The position numbers were made by a program, and so were the translations under genes. The notes under the pieces are model-generated. The model searched no databases and was not told the origin of the DNA. It worked only from the letters and a program-made list of their open reading frames with translations. Shown in pieces: positions 1 to 9,387 of a stretch of DNA of 64,000 nucleotides; position 1 is the first letter of the stretch, and every line of letters begins with the position of its first letter. Source of the stretch: Varibaculum cambriense (GTDB taxonomy: Bacteria > Actinomycetota > Actinomycetes > Actinomycetales > Actinomycetaceae); assembly GCF_002848005.1 (NCBI RefSeq), contig NZ_PKHX01000002.1, forward strand, positions 124,001 to 188,000, in the 5' to 3' direction.

Positions 1-1064
1 GAGCGCTGGCGCAAAATACTCCTTACGGTAATCCCGATAAAGAGCACCCCCGTGCCACCCAGAACTCATTCGGAGTAGATAAGGCTCATGGCGGCGGCGC
101 GGGCTTCCAGCCCGGATCTTCCTATAAACCGGTAACCTTGGCTACCTGGTTTGATAATGGTTACTCAGCCTATTCGGTAGTGGGCGGACGCAACCACTAT
201 TCTGCGCGGGATTGGAAAGTATCTGGTAACTGCCCGGTACATGCCGGATCTTGGGATTTAAAGAACGCCACCGGCGGTAATAACTATGCCACCTCGGTTT
301 TAGAAGGTACTCAAAAATCTTTAAATACCACCTACGCCGGAATGGCTTCTAACCTTGACCTTTGTGATATCTACAAAATGAGCCAAAAGCTGGGGGCAGT
401 AACTGGGGATCCTACGCAAAAACAGGATTTAGGACCGTCCTTCATTATTGGCGCCGATTCAATTCCGCCGCTAAATATGGCGAATGCTTTTGGCACTATC
501 GCTTCGGGAGGTACCCTGTGCTCCCCGGTCGCACTGGAAAAGGTAGTGGATGCTGACGGTAAAACTTTCAAAGTATCCTCTGGTAACTGTAAACGCACCG
601 TGGAAGAAAGCGTGGCGAATAAGACCGCTCAGGTGCTAGTATCCACCGCTAATAGTTACGGGGGCCGGGTTAATATCGGCCGGCAAGTAATGGCGAAAAC
701 CGGTACTACTAACGGCCCGAACGCCGCCTGGACCTTGGGGGCAACCCCGAATCTGGCAACTGCGGTTTGGGTTGGCTACTCCCAGGGAAGTCAACGTGAC
801 CTGGTGAGAATGAGAATTAACGGTGCTTACTATGGAATTGTTTGGGGTAATACCGTTCCCGCCATGGCGTTTAGGGAATATATGTCCGCCGCGGTACAGT
901 ACCTGCCCGCAGCAAGTTTCCCTGACGCCAATATTGGAGAGGGTAAAACTATTTCCCAAGGCAGGGCGCGACCTACGCCCACACAGCAACCTAGCGAAGG
1001 ACCCGCCTCCCCCAGTCCGCAAACTACCCAGATTACTCAAACTTTTTATTACCAGGAAGATTAG
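1..1064 (+). CDS. Class A penicillin-binding protein, C-terminal part (5' end outside window)
   Basis: The reading frame is open from base 3, so this is the C-terminal part of a longer gene that begins before the window. It carries the transpeptidase half of a peptidoglycan synthase: the serine motif SxxK is visible in PGSSYKPVTL (about base 105-135), and the KTG motif appears as KTGTTNG near base 700, followed by AVWVGY. The tail is rich in Pro, Ser, Thr and Gln, as is common for extracytoplasmic ends of actinobacterial PBPs. By family knowledge it cross-links stem peptides outside the membrane. Whether a glycosyltransferase domain precedes it cannot be seen, but the motif spacing and tail fit class A PBPs. 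The metallophosphoesterase gene starts 3 bp downstream. A second, complete class A PBP lies at 55009-57432. Confidence 0.9.
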   Translation, partial: ALAQNTPYGNPDKEHPRATQNSFGVDKAHGGGAGFQPGSSYKPVTLATWFDNGYSAYSVVGGRNHYSARDWKVSGNCPVHAGSWDLKNATGGNNYATSVLEGTQKSLNTTYAGMASNLDLCDIYKMSQKLGAVTGDPTQKQDLGPSFIIGADSIPPLNMANAFGTIASGGTLCSPVALEKVVDADGKTFKVSSGNCKRTVEESVANKTAQVLVSTANSYGGRVNIGRQVMAKTGTTNGPNAAWTLGATPNLATAVWVGYSQGSQRDLVRMRINGAYYGIVWGNTVPAMAFREYMSAAVQYLPAASFPDANIGEGKTISQGRARPTPTQQPSEGPASPSPQTTQITQTFYYQED

Positions 1065-1067
1065 CTA

Positions 1068-2201
1068 TTGCGGCGAAATCGCACCCTTTTAACTTTGGCG
1101 GCAGGGGCAGTAGCTTACCCTTTTTTAGAGGCTCGGCTACCACGCCTGCGCCGCTATCAACTGGGGAAGAATCCGGGGCAAGTACCGGCAGCCACCTGCG
1201 AGGATTATCTCCCTAGCAGGGTTATAAACGTAGAGAGCACCGGAAAAAACCGCAGAGCAGACAGCAGTTCTCCTAGTATTTCCGCCGATAATTCTGCCTG
1301 GCAGCTGCGAATACTACACCTGTCTGACCTGCATCTATGGTCAGGAAGCAGCTGGCTTGCCCACTGGGTAGCTTCGCTTGCCGAATTCCCGGACATAGAT
1401 TTGGTGGTACTAACCGGGGATAATTTTGCGGATGCTTCCGGCTTAGAGATGCTCTATCGCGCCCTCAACCCTTTACTTAAGCTTCCGGGGGCTTTTGTGT
1501 TCGGTTCCAACGATTATTATTCGGGCATCCCCAAGCTGCCGTTGCACTATTTTTTCCCTAATAAGAAACCTAAACTACGAAACGTTCCCGACCTGCCAAC
1601 TGAGGAGTTCCGGGACTTTTTAACTACGGGAGGCTGGAGAGACCTTAATAATCAGGTGGCAACCTGTACTCTTACTTCTCCGGCGCGGCAAGGACGCAGC
1701 ACCGAAAAGTTAACGGTAGCGTTTTCGGGAACCGACGACCCCCATATCGGGCGCGATGAGCCGGTACAGGTACCGGACACCTGGGGGAAAGCTGATTTGC
1801 GCCTCGCCCTCACCCATGCCCCCTATGCGCGCGTCCTCGACCAATATGCCGCTTGCCGAGCCGACCTGGTACTGGCGGGACATACCCACGGAGGTCAGGT
1901 GTGTCTGCCGAAATTTGGTGCCCTGGTAAACAACACGGACTTGCCACTGTCCTACTCAGGGGGCATGCACTGGTGGCAAGTAGGTACCGTAGCTAATCCG
2001 GCTCCTCGGGTGCACAAAGGGAAAACCTACCCCCTGCCAAACCTTAAGGCACTAGCTAGCGAAGCAGAAATCTCCGATGGGACGCCGGGCGGGAAAACCC
2101 GGGTACATATTTCGCGAGGACTGGGCACGTCCAAGTTCACCCCGGTGCGTCTGGCTTGCCCACCCGAGGCGGCAATCATCACCGTCACTGGCTGCAGCTA
2201 A
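1068..2201 (+). CDS. Calcineurin-like metallophosphoesterase
   Basis: A 377-residue protein with the metal-binding motifs of the YkuE-like metallophosphatases: DLH in HLSDLHLW, GDNFAD, the GNHD-equivalent written as GSNDYY, THAP and AGHTHGGQ near the C-terminus. The N-terminus is basic and then hydrophobic (RRNRTLLTLAAGAVAYPF), so it is probably membrane-anchored or exported. It begins at a TTG only 3 bp after the PBP stop, so the two genes are cotranscribed. PBP followed by metallophosphoesterase is a recurring actinobacterial pair. The substrate is unknown. The Ser in GSNDYY where His is usual may alter the active site. Confidence 0.88.
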   Translation: MRRNRTLLTLAAGAVAYPFLEARLPRLRRYQLGKNPGQVPAATCEDYLPSRVINVESTGKNRRADSSSPSISADNSAWQLRILHLSDLHLWSGSSWLAHWVASLAEFPDIDLVVLTGDNFADASGLEMLYRALNPLLKLPGAFVFGSNDYYSGIPKLPLHYFFPNKKPKLRNVPDLPTEEFRDFLTTGGWRDLNNQVATCTLTSPARQGRSTEKLTVAFSGTDDPHIGRDEPVQVPDTWGKADLRLALTHAPYARVLDQYAACRADLVLAGHTHGGQVCLPKFGALVNNTDLPLSYSGGMHWWQVGTVANPAPRVHKGKTYPLPNLKALASEAEISDGTPGGKTRVHISRGLGTSKFTPVRLACPPEAAIITVTGCS

Positions 2202-2323
2202 AGAAAAAGCCAGATCACGGCAGAATATGCCAAAATCAATCCGGGTTTCGGCTTTATCTTCTAGTACCTGACCAAACCCTGAAGAAACGGTTTCTTCCCT
2301 AAAATGTGACCTGCAAGCCCTCT

Positions 2324-2353
2324 TTAGCAGGTAAAGCCGATTTACGGTAGAAT
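2324..2353 (+). promoter_or_regulatory. Candidate promoter of carD
   Basis: TTAGCA (2324-2329) and TAGAAT (2348-2353) are separated by 18 bp. The -10 fits the actinobacterial TANNNT consensus and lies 38 bp before the carD start. Two small inverted repeats lie just upstream: GAAGAAA-CGG-TTTCTTC at 2281-2297 and ACCTGC/GCAGGT at about 2309-2331, the second overlapping the -35. Prediction by pattern only. Confidence 0.45.
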
Positions 2354-2390
2354 AGGATCCGGAAAATTTGTATTTGGGAGCCTGTAAGTT

Positions 2391-2906
2391 ATGACATTTG
2401 AAATCGGCCAGACCGTTGTTTATCCCCATCATGGCGCCGCGGTGATCGAAGATATTACTACTCGTAAACTCAAGGGAGAAGACACCACCTACCTGATGTT
2501 GCGGGTTACCAATGGTGATATGACTATCCAAGTGCCGGCAGCGAATGTGGATATGGTGGGAGTTCGCGATGTGGTCGACGAAGAGGGCCTCAAAGAGGTA
2601 CTCGCGGTGCTGCAAGAACCCCATATCGAGGAACCCACCAACTGGTCACGCCGTTACAAGGCCAATGGCGAAAAAATCGCCACCGGAGACATTTTAAAAG
2701 TTTCCGAAGTGGTGCGGGATCTAACTTTCCGTGACAATGAACGGGGACTGTCTGCGGGGGAAAAACGGATGCTGGCTAAAGCAAGAGCCATCCTGGTTTC
2801 TGAACTTGCTCTGGCTAAGGACGAGGACGAGGAGGCGGCTTCGGATCGCCTCGATAAAATCATGGAAGAAGCCCAGGTAGAATACAACCGGGTTAACAAT
2901 AAATAA
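2391..2906 (+). CDS. carD: CarD family RNA polymerase-binding transcription regulator
   Basis: 171 residues beginning [22 protein letters not shown], the typical CarD_CdnL_TRCF amino-terminal Tudor-like domain that contacts the RNA polymerase beta subunit. The C-terminal half is helical and charged ([25 protein letters not shown], then [18 protein letters not shown]), matching the DNA-binding domain that stabilises the open complex at rRNA and other promoters. Length fits the actinobacterial family (about 160-170). ispD follows after 17 bp, an order also found in mycobacteria. It has its own predicted promoter upstream. Confidence 0.95.
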   Translation: MTFEIGQTVVYPHHGAAVIEDITTRKLKGEDTTYLMLRVTNGDMTIQVPAANVDMVGVRDVVDEEGLKEVLAVLQEPHIEEPTNWSRRYKANGEKIATGDILKVSEVVRDLTFRDNERGLSAGEKRMLAKARAILVSELALAKDEDEEAASDRLDKIMEEAQVEYNRVNNK

Positions 2907-2923
2907 GGATTAAAGGACGGGTT

Positions 2924-3697
2924 ATGGGGCGCAGCGTTTACTGCGTCGTGACCGCCGCTGGTTCCGGGTCACGCCTGGGCAATCCCGGGCCAAAAGTGCT
3001 GGTAAAGTTGGCTGGTCACACTTTATTGCACCACGCTCTGCGCTCCCTGGAGCCGCTGGATGACTTGGTCGGGGTAGTGATCACTGCTCCCGGCGACTAC
3101 CTAGATGTTTTCACCGAGATTGCTCACGCTGCGGCGCTGTCCTATCCTTGGAAAGTTGTGGCCGGGGGCGCAAACCGGCAAATCTCCGTCTACCAGGGAC
3201 TGCAGGGACTATTAACCCTCGATACTGCCGAGGGAGTACTGCCCGCCAATGACCCGGAAGCCATCGTCTTAATTCATGATGCGGCTCGGGCGCTCACTCC
3301 CCGCGATCAGTTTCAACGCGTTTGCAGTGCGGTCTCTTCTGGTTGCCCGGCAGTAGTGCCTGCCACCGCTTTGGTTGACACCGTACGAGAAATCGCCGGT
3401 GAGTCTTTTTGCCGGGAAGGGGTAGAGATTACTCCCTCGGGCGCTACCCCTGACCGTTCGCGACTGCGCTGCGTGCAAACCCCGCAAGGGTTTGCCGGGG
3501 ATGTTATTTTTGCGGCTCACGAACAGGCGCAGGTAGAAAGTATTTCCGAGGGCGGAGCCCTAGACGATGCGCTACTTGCAGCTAGGCTCGGATACCAACA
3601 ATACTTTGTGGCAGGATCAATGCGAGCCTTGAAAATCACGTACCCCTTGGATCTCAAACTGGCCACTTGGCTGGCGGAAAATCCCGAGCAAACATAA
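2924..3697 (+). CDS. ispD: 2-C-methyl-D-erythritol 4-phosphate cytidylyltransferase
   Basis: 257 residues with the IspD nucleotide-binding signature near the start (TAAGSGSRLGNPGPKVLVKL) and the conserved IHDAAR around residue 115. It transfers CMP from CTP to MEP in the non-mevalonate isoprenoid pathway in the cytoplasm. Start ATG at 2924 is preceded by an AAGGA-type ribosome site. It is next to carD, as in other Actinobacteria, but ispF, which often follows or is fused, is absent here; the next gene is a disrupted transporter. Confidence 0.93.
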   Translation: MGRSVYCVVTAAGSGSRLGNPGPKVLVKLAGHTLLHHALRSLEPLDDLVGVVITAPGDYLDVFTEIAHAAALSYPWKVVAGGANRQISVYQGLQGLLTLDTAEGVLPANDPEAIVLIHDAARALTPRDQFQRVCSAVSSGCPAVVPATALVDTVREIAGESFCREGVEITPSGATPDRSRLRCVQTPQGFAGDVIFAAHEQAQVESISEGGALDDALLAARLGYQQYFVAGSMRALKITYPLDLKLATWLAENPEQT

Positions 3698-3710
3698 GGG
3701 CAGGAAAAAC

Positions 3711-5118
3711 ATGGCTGACACCGGTGACCATCAGAAACATTTACCAGCAGAAAATCATGACCGCACCAAGGGCAAAATTTTAGCTTGGTCACTATGGGAT
3801 TGGGGTTCTGCTGCCTTCAACGCGGTGGCCACCACCTTTGTTTTCACTGTCTACCTAACTACCAAAGATTTATTTGCCCCCGGAAACCGCGCTACTACTG
3901 ATTTATCTATTGGTCTAGCTTTCGCGGGACTGGTGATTGCCCTGGTAGCGCCAGTTTCCGGGCAGCGCGCTGACCATAAGGGCCGCGGCACCCGGATGTT
4001 GGCACTGTTTTCTGTCCTAGTCACTATCTGCATGGCGCTAATGTTCGCGGTCTACCCCACCTCTCCCCTGGGAAAAACCGGGGCGCTGTGGCTAGGGGTG
4101 GCGTTGCTGTCGTTTGGAAATATTTTCTTTGAGTTCGCCTCCGTGAACTATAACGCCATGTTGGCGCGGGTTTCTACTAAAGAAAACATGGGGAAAGTCT
4201 CCGGTATCGGCTGGGGTATGGGGTATTTGGGCGGAATTATTTTGCTGGGAGTGCTCTATGTCGGTTTCATCTCCCCCGAGGTGGGCTGGTTCGGGGTAAC
4301 TGGTGAAAACTTCCTAAATATCCGGATCGCCATGGTATTTGCCACCATCTGGTTCGCGGTGTTTTCGATTCCGGTGATTGTGGCGCTGCCGGGGCGCAGA
4401 CGGCAAACTACACCCGGTGACTATGGCGGGGGTCGATTCCCAAGATAAAGAACCTATCGGGGGTTTGGCCGGAGTAAAAGCCGCCTATATTGAGCTGTGG
4501 GAAACCATTAAACGGCTAGCTCATACCGCGCCCGAGATTTTACGCTTCCTGATTGCCTCCGCGATTTTCCGAGATGGCCTTGCCGGGGTGTTTACTTATG
4601 GCGCTATCTTGGCCTCTACCGTGTTCGGTCTCAACGGAGGGCAAGTCATGATTTTCGCCATCGTCGCCAACGTAGTGGCAGGAATCGCCACTATCGCTTG
4701 CGGGGCTGCCGATGACTTTTTCGGCCCGAAGAAAGTAATGATTTTTTCTCTCGGCTGCATGACCACCCTGGGGTTAATCCTCTTTTTTGCCCATAACGGT
4801 GGTGCCAAGATTTTCTGGTCCTTCGGGCTGTTGCTGTGTATTTTCGTTGGCCCCGTCCAATCGGCCTCCCGCTCCTTCCTGGCTCGGATTATTCCCAAAG
4901 GGCGCGAGGGCGAACTATTCGGACTTTACGCCACCACCGGACGGGCAGTTTCTTTCATGTCCCCCACTCTCTTTGCCCTATTCGTGTGGATTGGAAAACT
5001 TTTCGTGCCCGCCGGCGCTAGCTCTCAACATTTCGGAGTTCTGGGAATCACTTTGCTGCTGGGAGTAGGATTCGCGCTGCTTGCTCCCCTAAAAGCCCCG
5101 GAGCGTCCTCAAAAATAA
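3711..5118 (+). pseudogene. Frameshifted MFS transporter, UMF1/Atg22-like
   Basis: Two adjacent reading frames together make one 12-helix transporter. The first part (3711-4448) begins with AWSLWDWGSAAFNAVATTFVFTVYLT, characteristic of the UMF1/Atg22-like MFS family. The second continues (from about 4395 to 5118) with GADGKLHPVTMAGVDSQDKEP and six more hydrophobic segments to a normal end. Removing one G from the run of four at 4391-4394 joins them smoothly as VALPGADGKLHPV. As written, the first frame reads 20 aberrant residues and stops at 4446-4448, leaving only the N-terminal half. Either a recent loss-of-function mutation or a sequence error. Family members are predicted small-molecule exporters; the substrate is unknown. 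Confidence 0.85.
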
Positions 5119-5522
5119 GACTGGTCTGCATCAAATTTATCTGCGGTAATAGGATTATATAGAAAGCAATTTGACGGAGGAAGATATCCGGAAAAGCAAA
5201 ACTGTATCAACCTCAAAAAGTGTGGATTACCAGCTGAAAACCAGAAACCAGTCCCTGTCTGATAAATCAGCTATTAGCATCTGGGATAGCCGCGACGCTG
5301 TACAGTGCTAGATTAGCTACAGCTAACATGGGAAGTAAGTACAAATCTAGGTAGCGCCTCATCTTGATTAAAAACAGAACTAAAAGCAAGAATAGAAATA
5401 CTAAGATCGCTATAGCCCTATCGATTATTTTTTCACCAGTCTTGGCACTGTTGCTCTTTCAAGGTAATCGCCGTAATCATAAAGTTGGGTAACCCGAGCT
5501 AACGGAAAATAGAGAGCATCCT
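5119..5522. other. Gene-poor 404-bp stretch, possible relic
   Basis: No convincing gene. Two short plus-strand frames are open: 5171-5311 (TTG start, 46 residues, hydrophilic, beginning LTEEDIRKSK) and 5364-5492 (TTG start, 42 residues, basic then hydrophobic, resembling a signal peptide). They are in different frames with stops between them, and neither has a clear ribosome site. This looks like decayed coding sequence between two broken genes, but that is inference. Confidence 0.35.
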
Positions 5523-7682
5523 GTGAAATCATCAGAAAATAAATCCGTATTTAGCAAGAACCGGCGGAGCACAGCTATCCCCGTTGCCAAATTTCCTGCC
5601 GGTAAACCTCTTGCTGCCCCGGTTCGTCCTGCTTACCAACTTCCCTTGCCGGCCGGCAAACCGCGGACTTCCCAGATTTCCCCTGCTCACCAGCCCCCAC
5701 TGCCAGCCGGCAAACCGCGGACTTCCCAGATTTCCCCTGCTCACCAACCTCCACTGCCAGCCGGCAAACCCCGGGCTAACTATCTTGCCGGCAAACCCAA
5801 ATCTCATTACATTCCGGGACTAGATGGCTTGCGCGCCCTCGCGGTAGTCTCAGTGATCACCTATCACCTGTTCCCCAGTGGATTCCCCGGCGGTTTCTTA
5901 GGGGTCGATGTTTTCTTCGTACTCTCCGGTTTCCTAATCACCACTTTGCTGCTGCGGGAACTATCTAAAACCGGGAAAGTTTCCCTGGGGCATTTCTGGC
6001 TGCGCCGCGCCCGGCGCCTCCTCCCCGCCCTATTGGTACTAATAATCACGGTGGTACCCACGGCCTTTTTAGTTAACCGGGAGCTACTAGTGGGGATCGG
6101 ACGCCAGGTATTGGGAGCGTTGACCTTTTCCACCAACTGGCTAGAAATCGCTCACGGCAGTTCCTATTTTGCCTCCACTACCCCGATTCTGTTCAAAAAC
6201 TTTTGGTCCTTAGCGATTGAAGAACAGTTCTATCTGTTTTGGCCACTAATCTTCCTGGCTTGCGTCACCTTGTTTAAACGACGGTGGATGCGAATGATAA
6301 TCCCGCTAGCAATGGCGGGAACCAGCGCTTTCCTGATGGGGTACCTATTCGATCCCGATAACACTACCCGCGTCTACTATGGAACTGACACCCACCTGTT
6401 TGGTCTGGCTCTCGGGATTTGCGTAGCGTTTTTGTGGAGCACGTTGGACTCGGTACAAACTCCTAATTCCGCTGCTAAGGCCAGCGGCAAACCCGGGAAG
6501 ATCCTGGCGCAACTGCTGGGATTTATCTGCCTGGCAGCCCTGATCGCCTCCATGTTCTTATTAACCGACGCCTCGCCCTATACCTTTAAAGCAGGTATTG
6601 CCGCTTGCAGCCTACTAGTAGCAATCCTGATCTGGTGCCTGCTCAAGCCGGGAAGCCTGCTGGCTAAAGCGGGAGAACTGCGCCCGCTGAAATATTTGGG
6701 TACCCGCTCATATGGCCTTTACCTGTAGCATTGGCCAATTCTAGTAATCGCCAGCGCCCTTTACCCGGCCGCGGTTAACTCCTCACAGTATTGGGTAAGA
6801 TCGGCTCTGTGCGTGTTAGTTACCTTGCTGATCTGCGAACTTTCCTATCGCTTCCTAGAAACCCCGGTGCGCAAACGCGGTTTCCGCAAAGCGTTTTACC
6901 GTTCGCAAGCACCTATATGGCAGCGCCGCATCCAGGTAGTAGCGGTTCTGCTTGCTTTAGCGCTGACCGGGGTTACTGGTCTGGCGATTGCAAAAGCACC
7001 CGCAAAGTCACAGACCCAACTGGCCATTGAAGCAGCAGAAAAGCTAGATAAACAAGCAGCACAGAAGACCGGCGCTCCTAAACCCGTGGCTACCACCCCC
7101 AAACCTAAGCCGACCCCGGTGGATAAGCGCCTAATCCTATCGGAAAATCTAAATACTACCAATCCCACCGGGGAAGAAATAACCTTCATCGGAGATTCCA
7201 TGTTTTCTGCTTCCCGCGGCGGCTTAGTCTCTGCTATACCCGGTATTAACCTCTTAGCCCGCCCCAACCGACAATGGGGAATTGCCCCTCAAATAGTTTC
7301 CGAGGGACTAGCAAGCGGACAAATCCGGCGAACTGTGGTTATCAGTTACGGAACTAATGCGGGAGTCTACGATCCTGCCCTCGTACATCAAGTGATCGCT
7401 CAACTAGGATCTGACCGGATGATTTTACTAGTAAACCTGTATTCACCTTCGACTTTCGTCCCGAAATCAAACCAGATTTTGGCCGAGATAGCGAGTCAGT
7501 ACGCCAATGTGAAACTGGTGGATTGGAATAAAGCAGTCTCTCAGCATCCCGAATGGCTGCAAGTAGACCAAACTCACCCCAGTATGACTGGATCGGTCAA
7601 GCTAGGGGAATTGATCCGGCAAAACATAGACGAAATGTCAGCGGATTTAACTGCGCTTAAAGCTAAGCAAAAAGTTAAATAG
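5523..7682 (+). pseudogene. OafA-like acyltransferase-3 with SGNH domain, interrupted by amber codon
   Basis: One frame runs from 5523 to 7682 with a single internal TAG at 6726-6728. Order of parts: a Pro/Lys-rich N-terminal tail with 18-residue repeats (residues 24-93), an acyltransferase-3 membrane domain starting at YIPGLDGLRALAVVSVITYHL with HFWLRRARRLLPAL and SLAIEEQFYLFWP, then an extracytoplasmic linker and an SGNH hydrolase-like domain (FIGDSMFSA, about 7186). The stop falls in GLYL*HWPILV, where the family has WHWP, so TGG has become TAG. Without readthrough the product is 401 residues and lacks the last helices and the SGNH domain. Such proteins O-acetylate cell-envelope polysaccharides. 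Downstream sequence still looks fully coding, so the mutation is recent or a sequencing error. Confidence 0.88.
5592..5801 (+). repeat. 54-bp tandem repeats coding PAGKP units
   Basis: The acyltransferase tail contains consecutive 54-bp units at 5592-5645 (degenerate), 5646-5699, 5700-5753 and a partial one from 5754. The two central copies encode the identical peptide LPAGKPRTSQISPAHQPP but differ at four bases, all silent. The DNA copies have therefore had time to diverge while the peptide has been kept. Confidence 0.85.
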
Positions 7683-7749
7683 CAAACCGTCTACTGCGCC
7701 TACCCAAAAACGCTAGCGCCCAGGAATGGTACGTGACACAATGGGGGAC

Positions 7750-8751
7750 ATGAAAAAAATAATTAATTCTCCCGACAATGTAGTCGCGGATTCTTTAAAA
7801 GGTTTAGAACTAGCTCACTCAGATACTCTGCGTATCGATCATGAAAACAAAGTAGTTTACGCTCGCCGCGGAGCCGTTAAAGGCAAAGTTGGCTTAGTTT
7901 CCGGAGGAGGCAGCGGACATGAGCCGCTACATTCCGGTTTCGTAGGCCCGGGAATGCTGGATGCCGCCTGCTGCGGAGAGGTCTTCACTTCCCCAGTGCC
8001 CGACCAGATGATGGCGGCCACCAGCGAAGTAGACGGGGGCGCAGGCGTCCTCCATATCGTCAAGAACTATACCGGCGATGTAATGAACTTCGAGATGGCC
8101 GCGGAAATGGCAAACGCCGAAACCGGGGTAGATGTGCGTTCAGTGGTAGTAAACGATGACGTGGCGGTGCAGGACTCGCTCTACACTGCAGGGCGTCGCG
8201 GAGTAGGCGCCACCGTGTTCGTAGAAAAACTGGCGGGAGCCGCCGCCGAAGCAAAAGCCAGCTTAGACGAGGTAGAACGCATTGCTAAGGAAGTAAATGA
8301 CCGTTCCCGCTCCTACGGGATTGCGCTCACTTCCTGCACGGTGCCCTCTGCCGGGAAACCCACCTTCGACCTCGGAGAAGACGAAATCGAGGTAGGTATC
8401 GGTATCCACGGGGAACCCGGACGGGAACGCCGCCCCTTAGTTACCGCCGATGAACTAGCTGCGGAACTGGTAGAACCAATTTTGGCAGACCTAGATTTTA
8501 GTGGGGAACCAGTATTTGCGATGCTTAACGGCATGGGAGCCACTCCGATGATTGAGCTCTACCTAGCGTACGGCGAGGTAGCCGCGATCCTAGAAGCTAA
8601 AGGGATTAAAGTAGCCCGTTGCCTGGTCGGTAACTACATTACCTCCCTAGATATGGCGGGCTGTTCCCTGACCCTAACCCAGGGCAGCGAAGAACTTCTC
8701 AAACTCTGGGATGCTCCGGTAAACACTACCGGTTTGCGTTGGGGGTGTTAG
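7750..8751 (+). CDS. dhaK: Dihydroxyacetone kinase, DhaK subunit (PTS-dependent)
   Basis: About 333 residues. It starts best at the ATG at 7750 because family members begin MKKIINSPDNVV; upstream ATGs at 7726 and 7741 are alternatives. It binds dihydroxyacetone covalently through a histidine, seen here in GIGIHGEPG (about residue 220), with the substrate pocket motif GGGSGHEP near residue 50. It passes phosphate from DhaL-bound ADP/ATP to dihydroxyacetone, feeding glycolysis with dihydroxyacetone phosphate. The end overlaps or abuts dhaL, and dhaM follows, making a three-gene operon in which the phosphate comes from phosphoenolpyruvate. Confidence 0.95.
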   Translation: MKKIINSPDNVVADSLKGLELAHSDTLRIDHENKVVYARRGAVKGKVGLVSGGGSGHEPLHSGFVGPGMLDAACCGEVFTSPVPDQMMAATSEVDGGAGVLHIVKNYTGDVMNFEMAAEMANAETGVDVRSVVVNDDVAVQDSLYTAGRRGVGATVFVEKLAGAAAEAKASLDEVERIAKEVNDRSRSYGIALTSCTVPSAGKPTFDLGEDEIEVGIGIHGEPGRERRPLVTADELAAELVEPILADLDFSGEPVFAMLNGMGATPMIELYLAYGEVAAILEAKGIKVARCLVGNYITSLDMAGCSLTLTQGSEELLKLWDAPVNTTGLRWGC

Positions 8752-8753
8752 TA

Positions 8754-9365
8754 GTGGCGGAAACTAAAGATTTTTTCGCTTGGCTCACCGCCTACAAAGA
8801 GTTAATAGTCGAAAACGCCGACTACCTGACTGACCTCGATAGACGCATCGGGGACGCCGATCATGGCGCCAATATGGCTCGCGGCATGACCGCAGTGGCA
8901 GAGCTCGATCCCACCAGTTTCGCTGATGCCGGCGCTCTGCTAAAGAAAGCCGGCATGACCTTGGTTTCTAAGGTGGGGGGCGCTTCTGGTCCGCTGTATG
9001 GCACCTTCTTCATGCGAATGGGGGCAGCGTTAACCCCCGATGCGGATACTGAGGCCATTGGGAAGGCGCTGCGAGCCGGAGCCGATGGGGTAAAGATGCG
9101 AGGCAAAGCCAACCTGGGTGATAAAACCATGCTTGACTGCCTCTATCCGGCTCTGGATGCTTTTGATGAGGCCGCCCCCGGAGGACTGCAGGTCGCGCTG
9201 CAGGCCGCCAGCGAACGCGCTGATAAGGCTGCCAGCGAAACCGAACCGATGATCGCAAAGAAAGGCCGCGCCTCTTATCTCGGGGAACGCTCGCAGGGGA
9301 CGCAAGATCCAGGCGCGACTTCCTCTGCTTTACTGTTCAAAGCTGCCGCCGCGGCTTTTGCGTAA
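8754..9365 (+). CDS. dhaL: Dihydroxyacetone kinase, DhaL (ADP-binding) subunit
   Basis: About 203 residues, all-helical DhaL family. The motif GDADHGANMARGM (about residues 35-47) supplies the aspartates and His that hold Mg-ADP, and GGASGPLYGTFF and GDKTMLDCL are further nucleotide-site signatures. ADP stays bound and is rephosphorylated by DhaM. The GTG at 8754 is chosen because GGGGG at 8741-8745 gives a ribosome site at good distance; in-frame TTG 8739 and GTG 8745 are alternatives that would overlap dhaK. It is cotranscribed with dhaK and dhaM. Confidence 0.93.
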   Translation: MAETKDFFAWLTAYKELIVENADYLTDLDRRIGDADHGANMARGMTAVAELDPTSFADAGALLKKAGMTLVSKVGGASGPLYGTFFMRMGAALTPDADTEAIGKALRAGADGVKMRGKANLGDKTMLDCLYPALDAFDEAAPGGLQVALQAASERADKAASETEPMIAKKGRASYLGERSQGTQDPGATSSALLFKAAAAAFA

Positions 9366-9387
9366 CCCCCGGTTATAAGGAGTAGGC

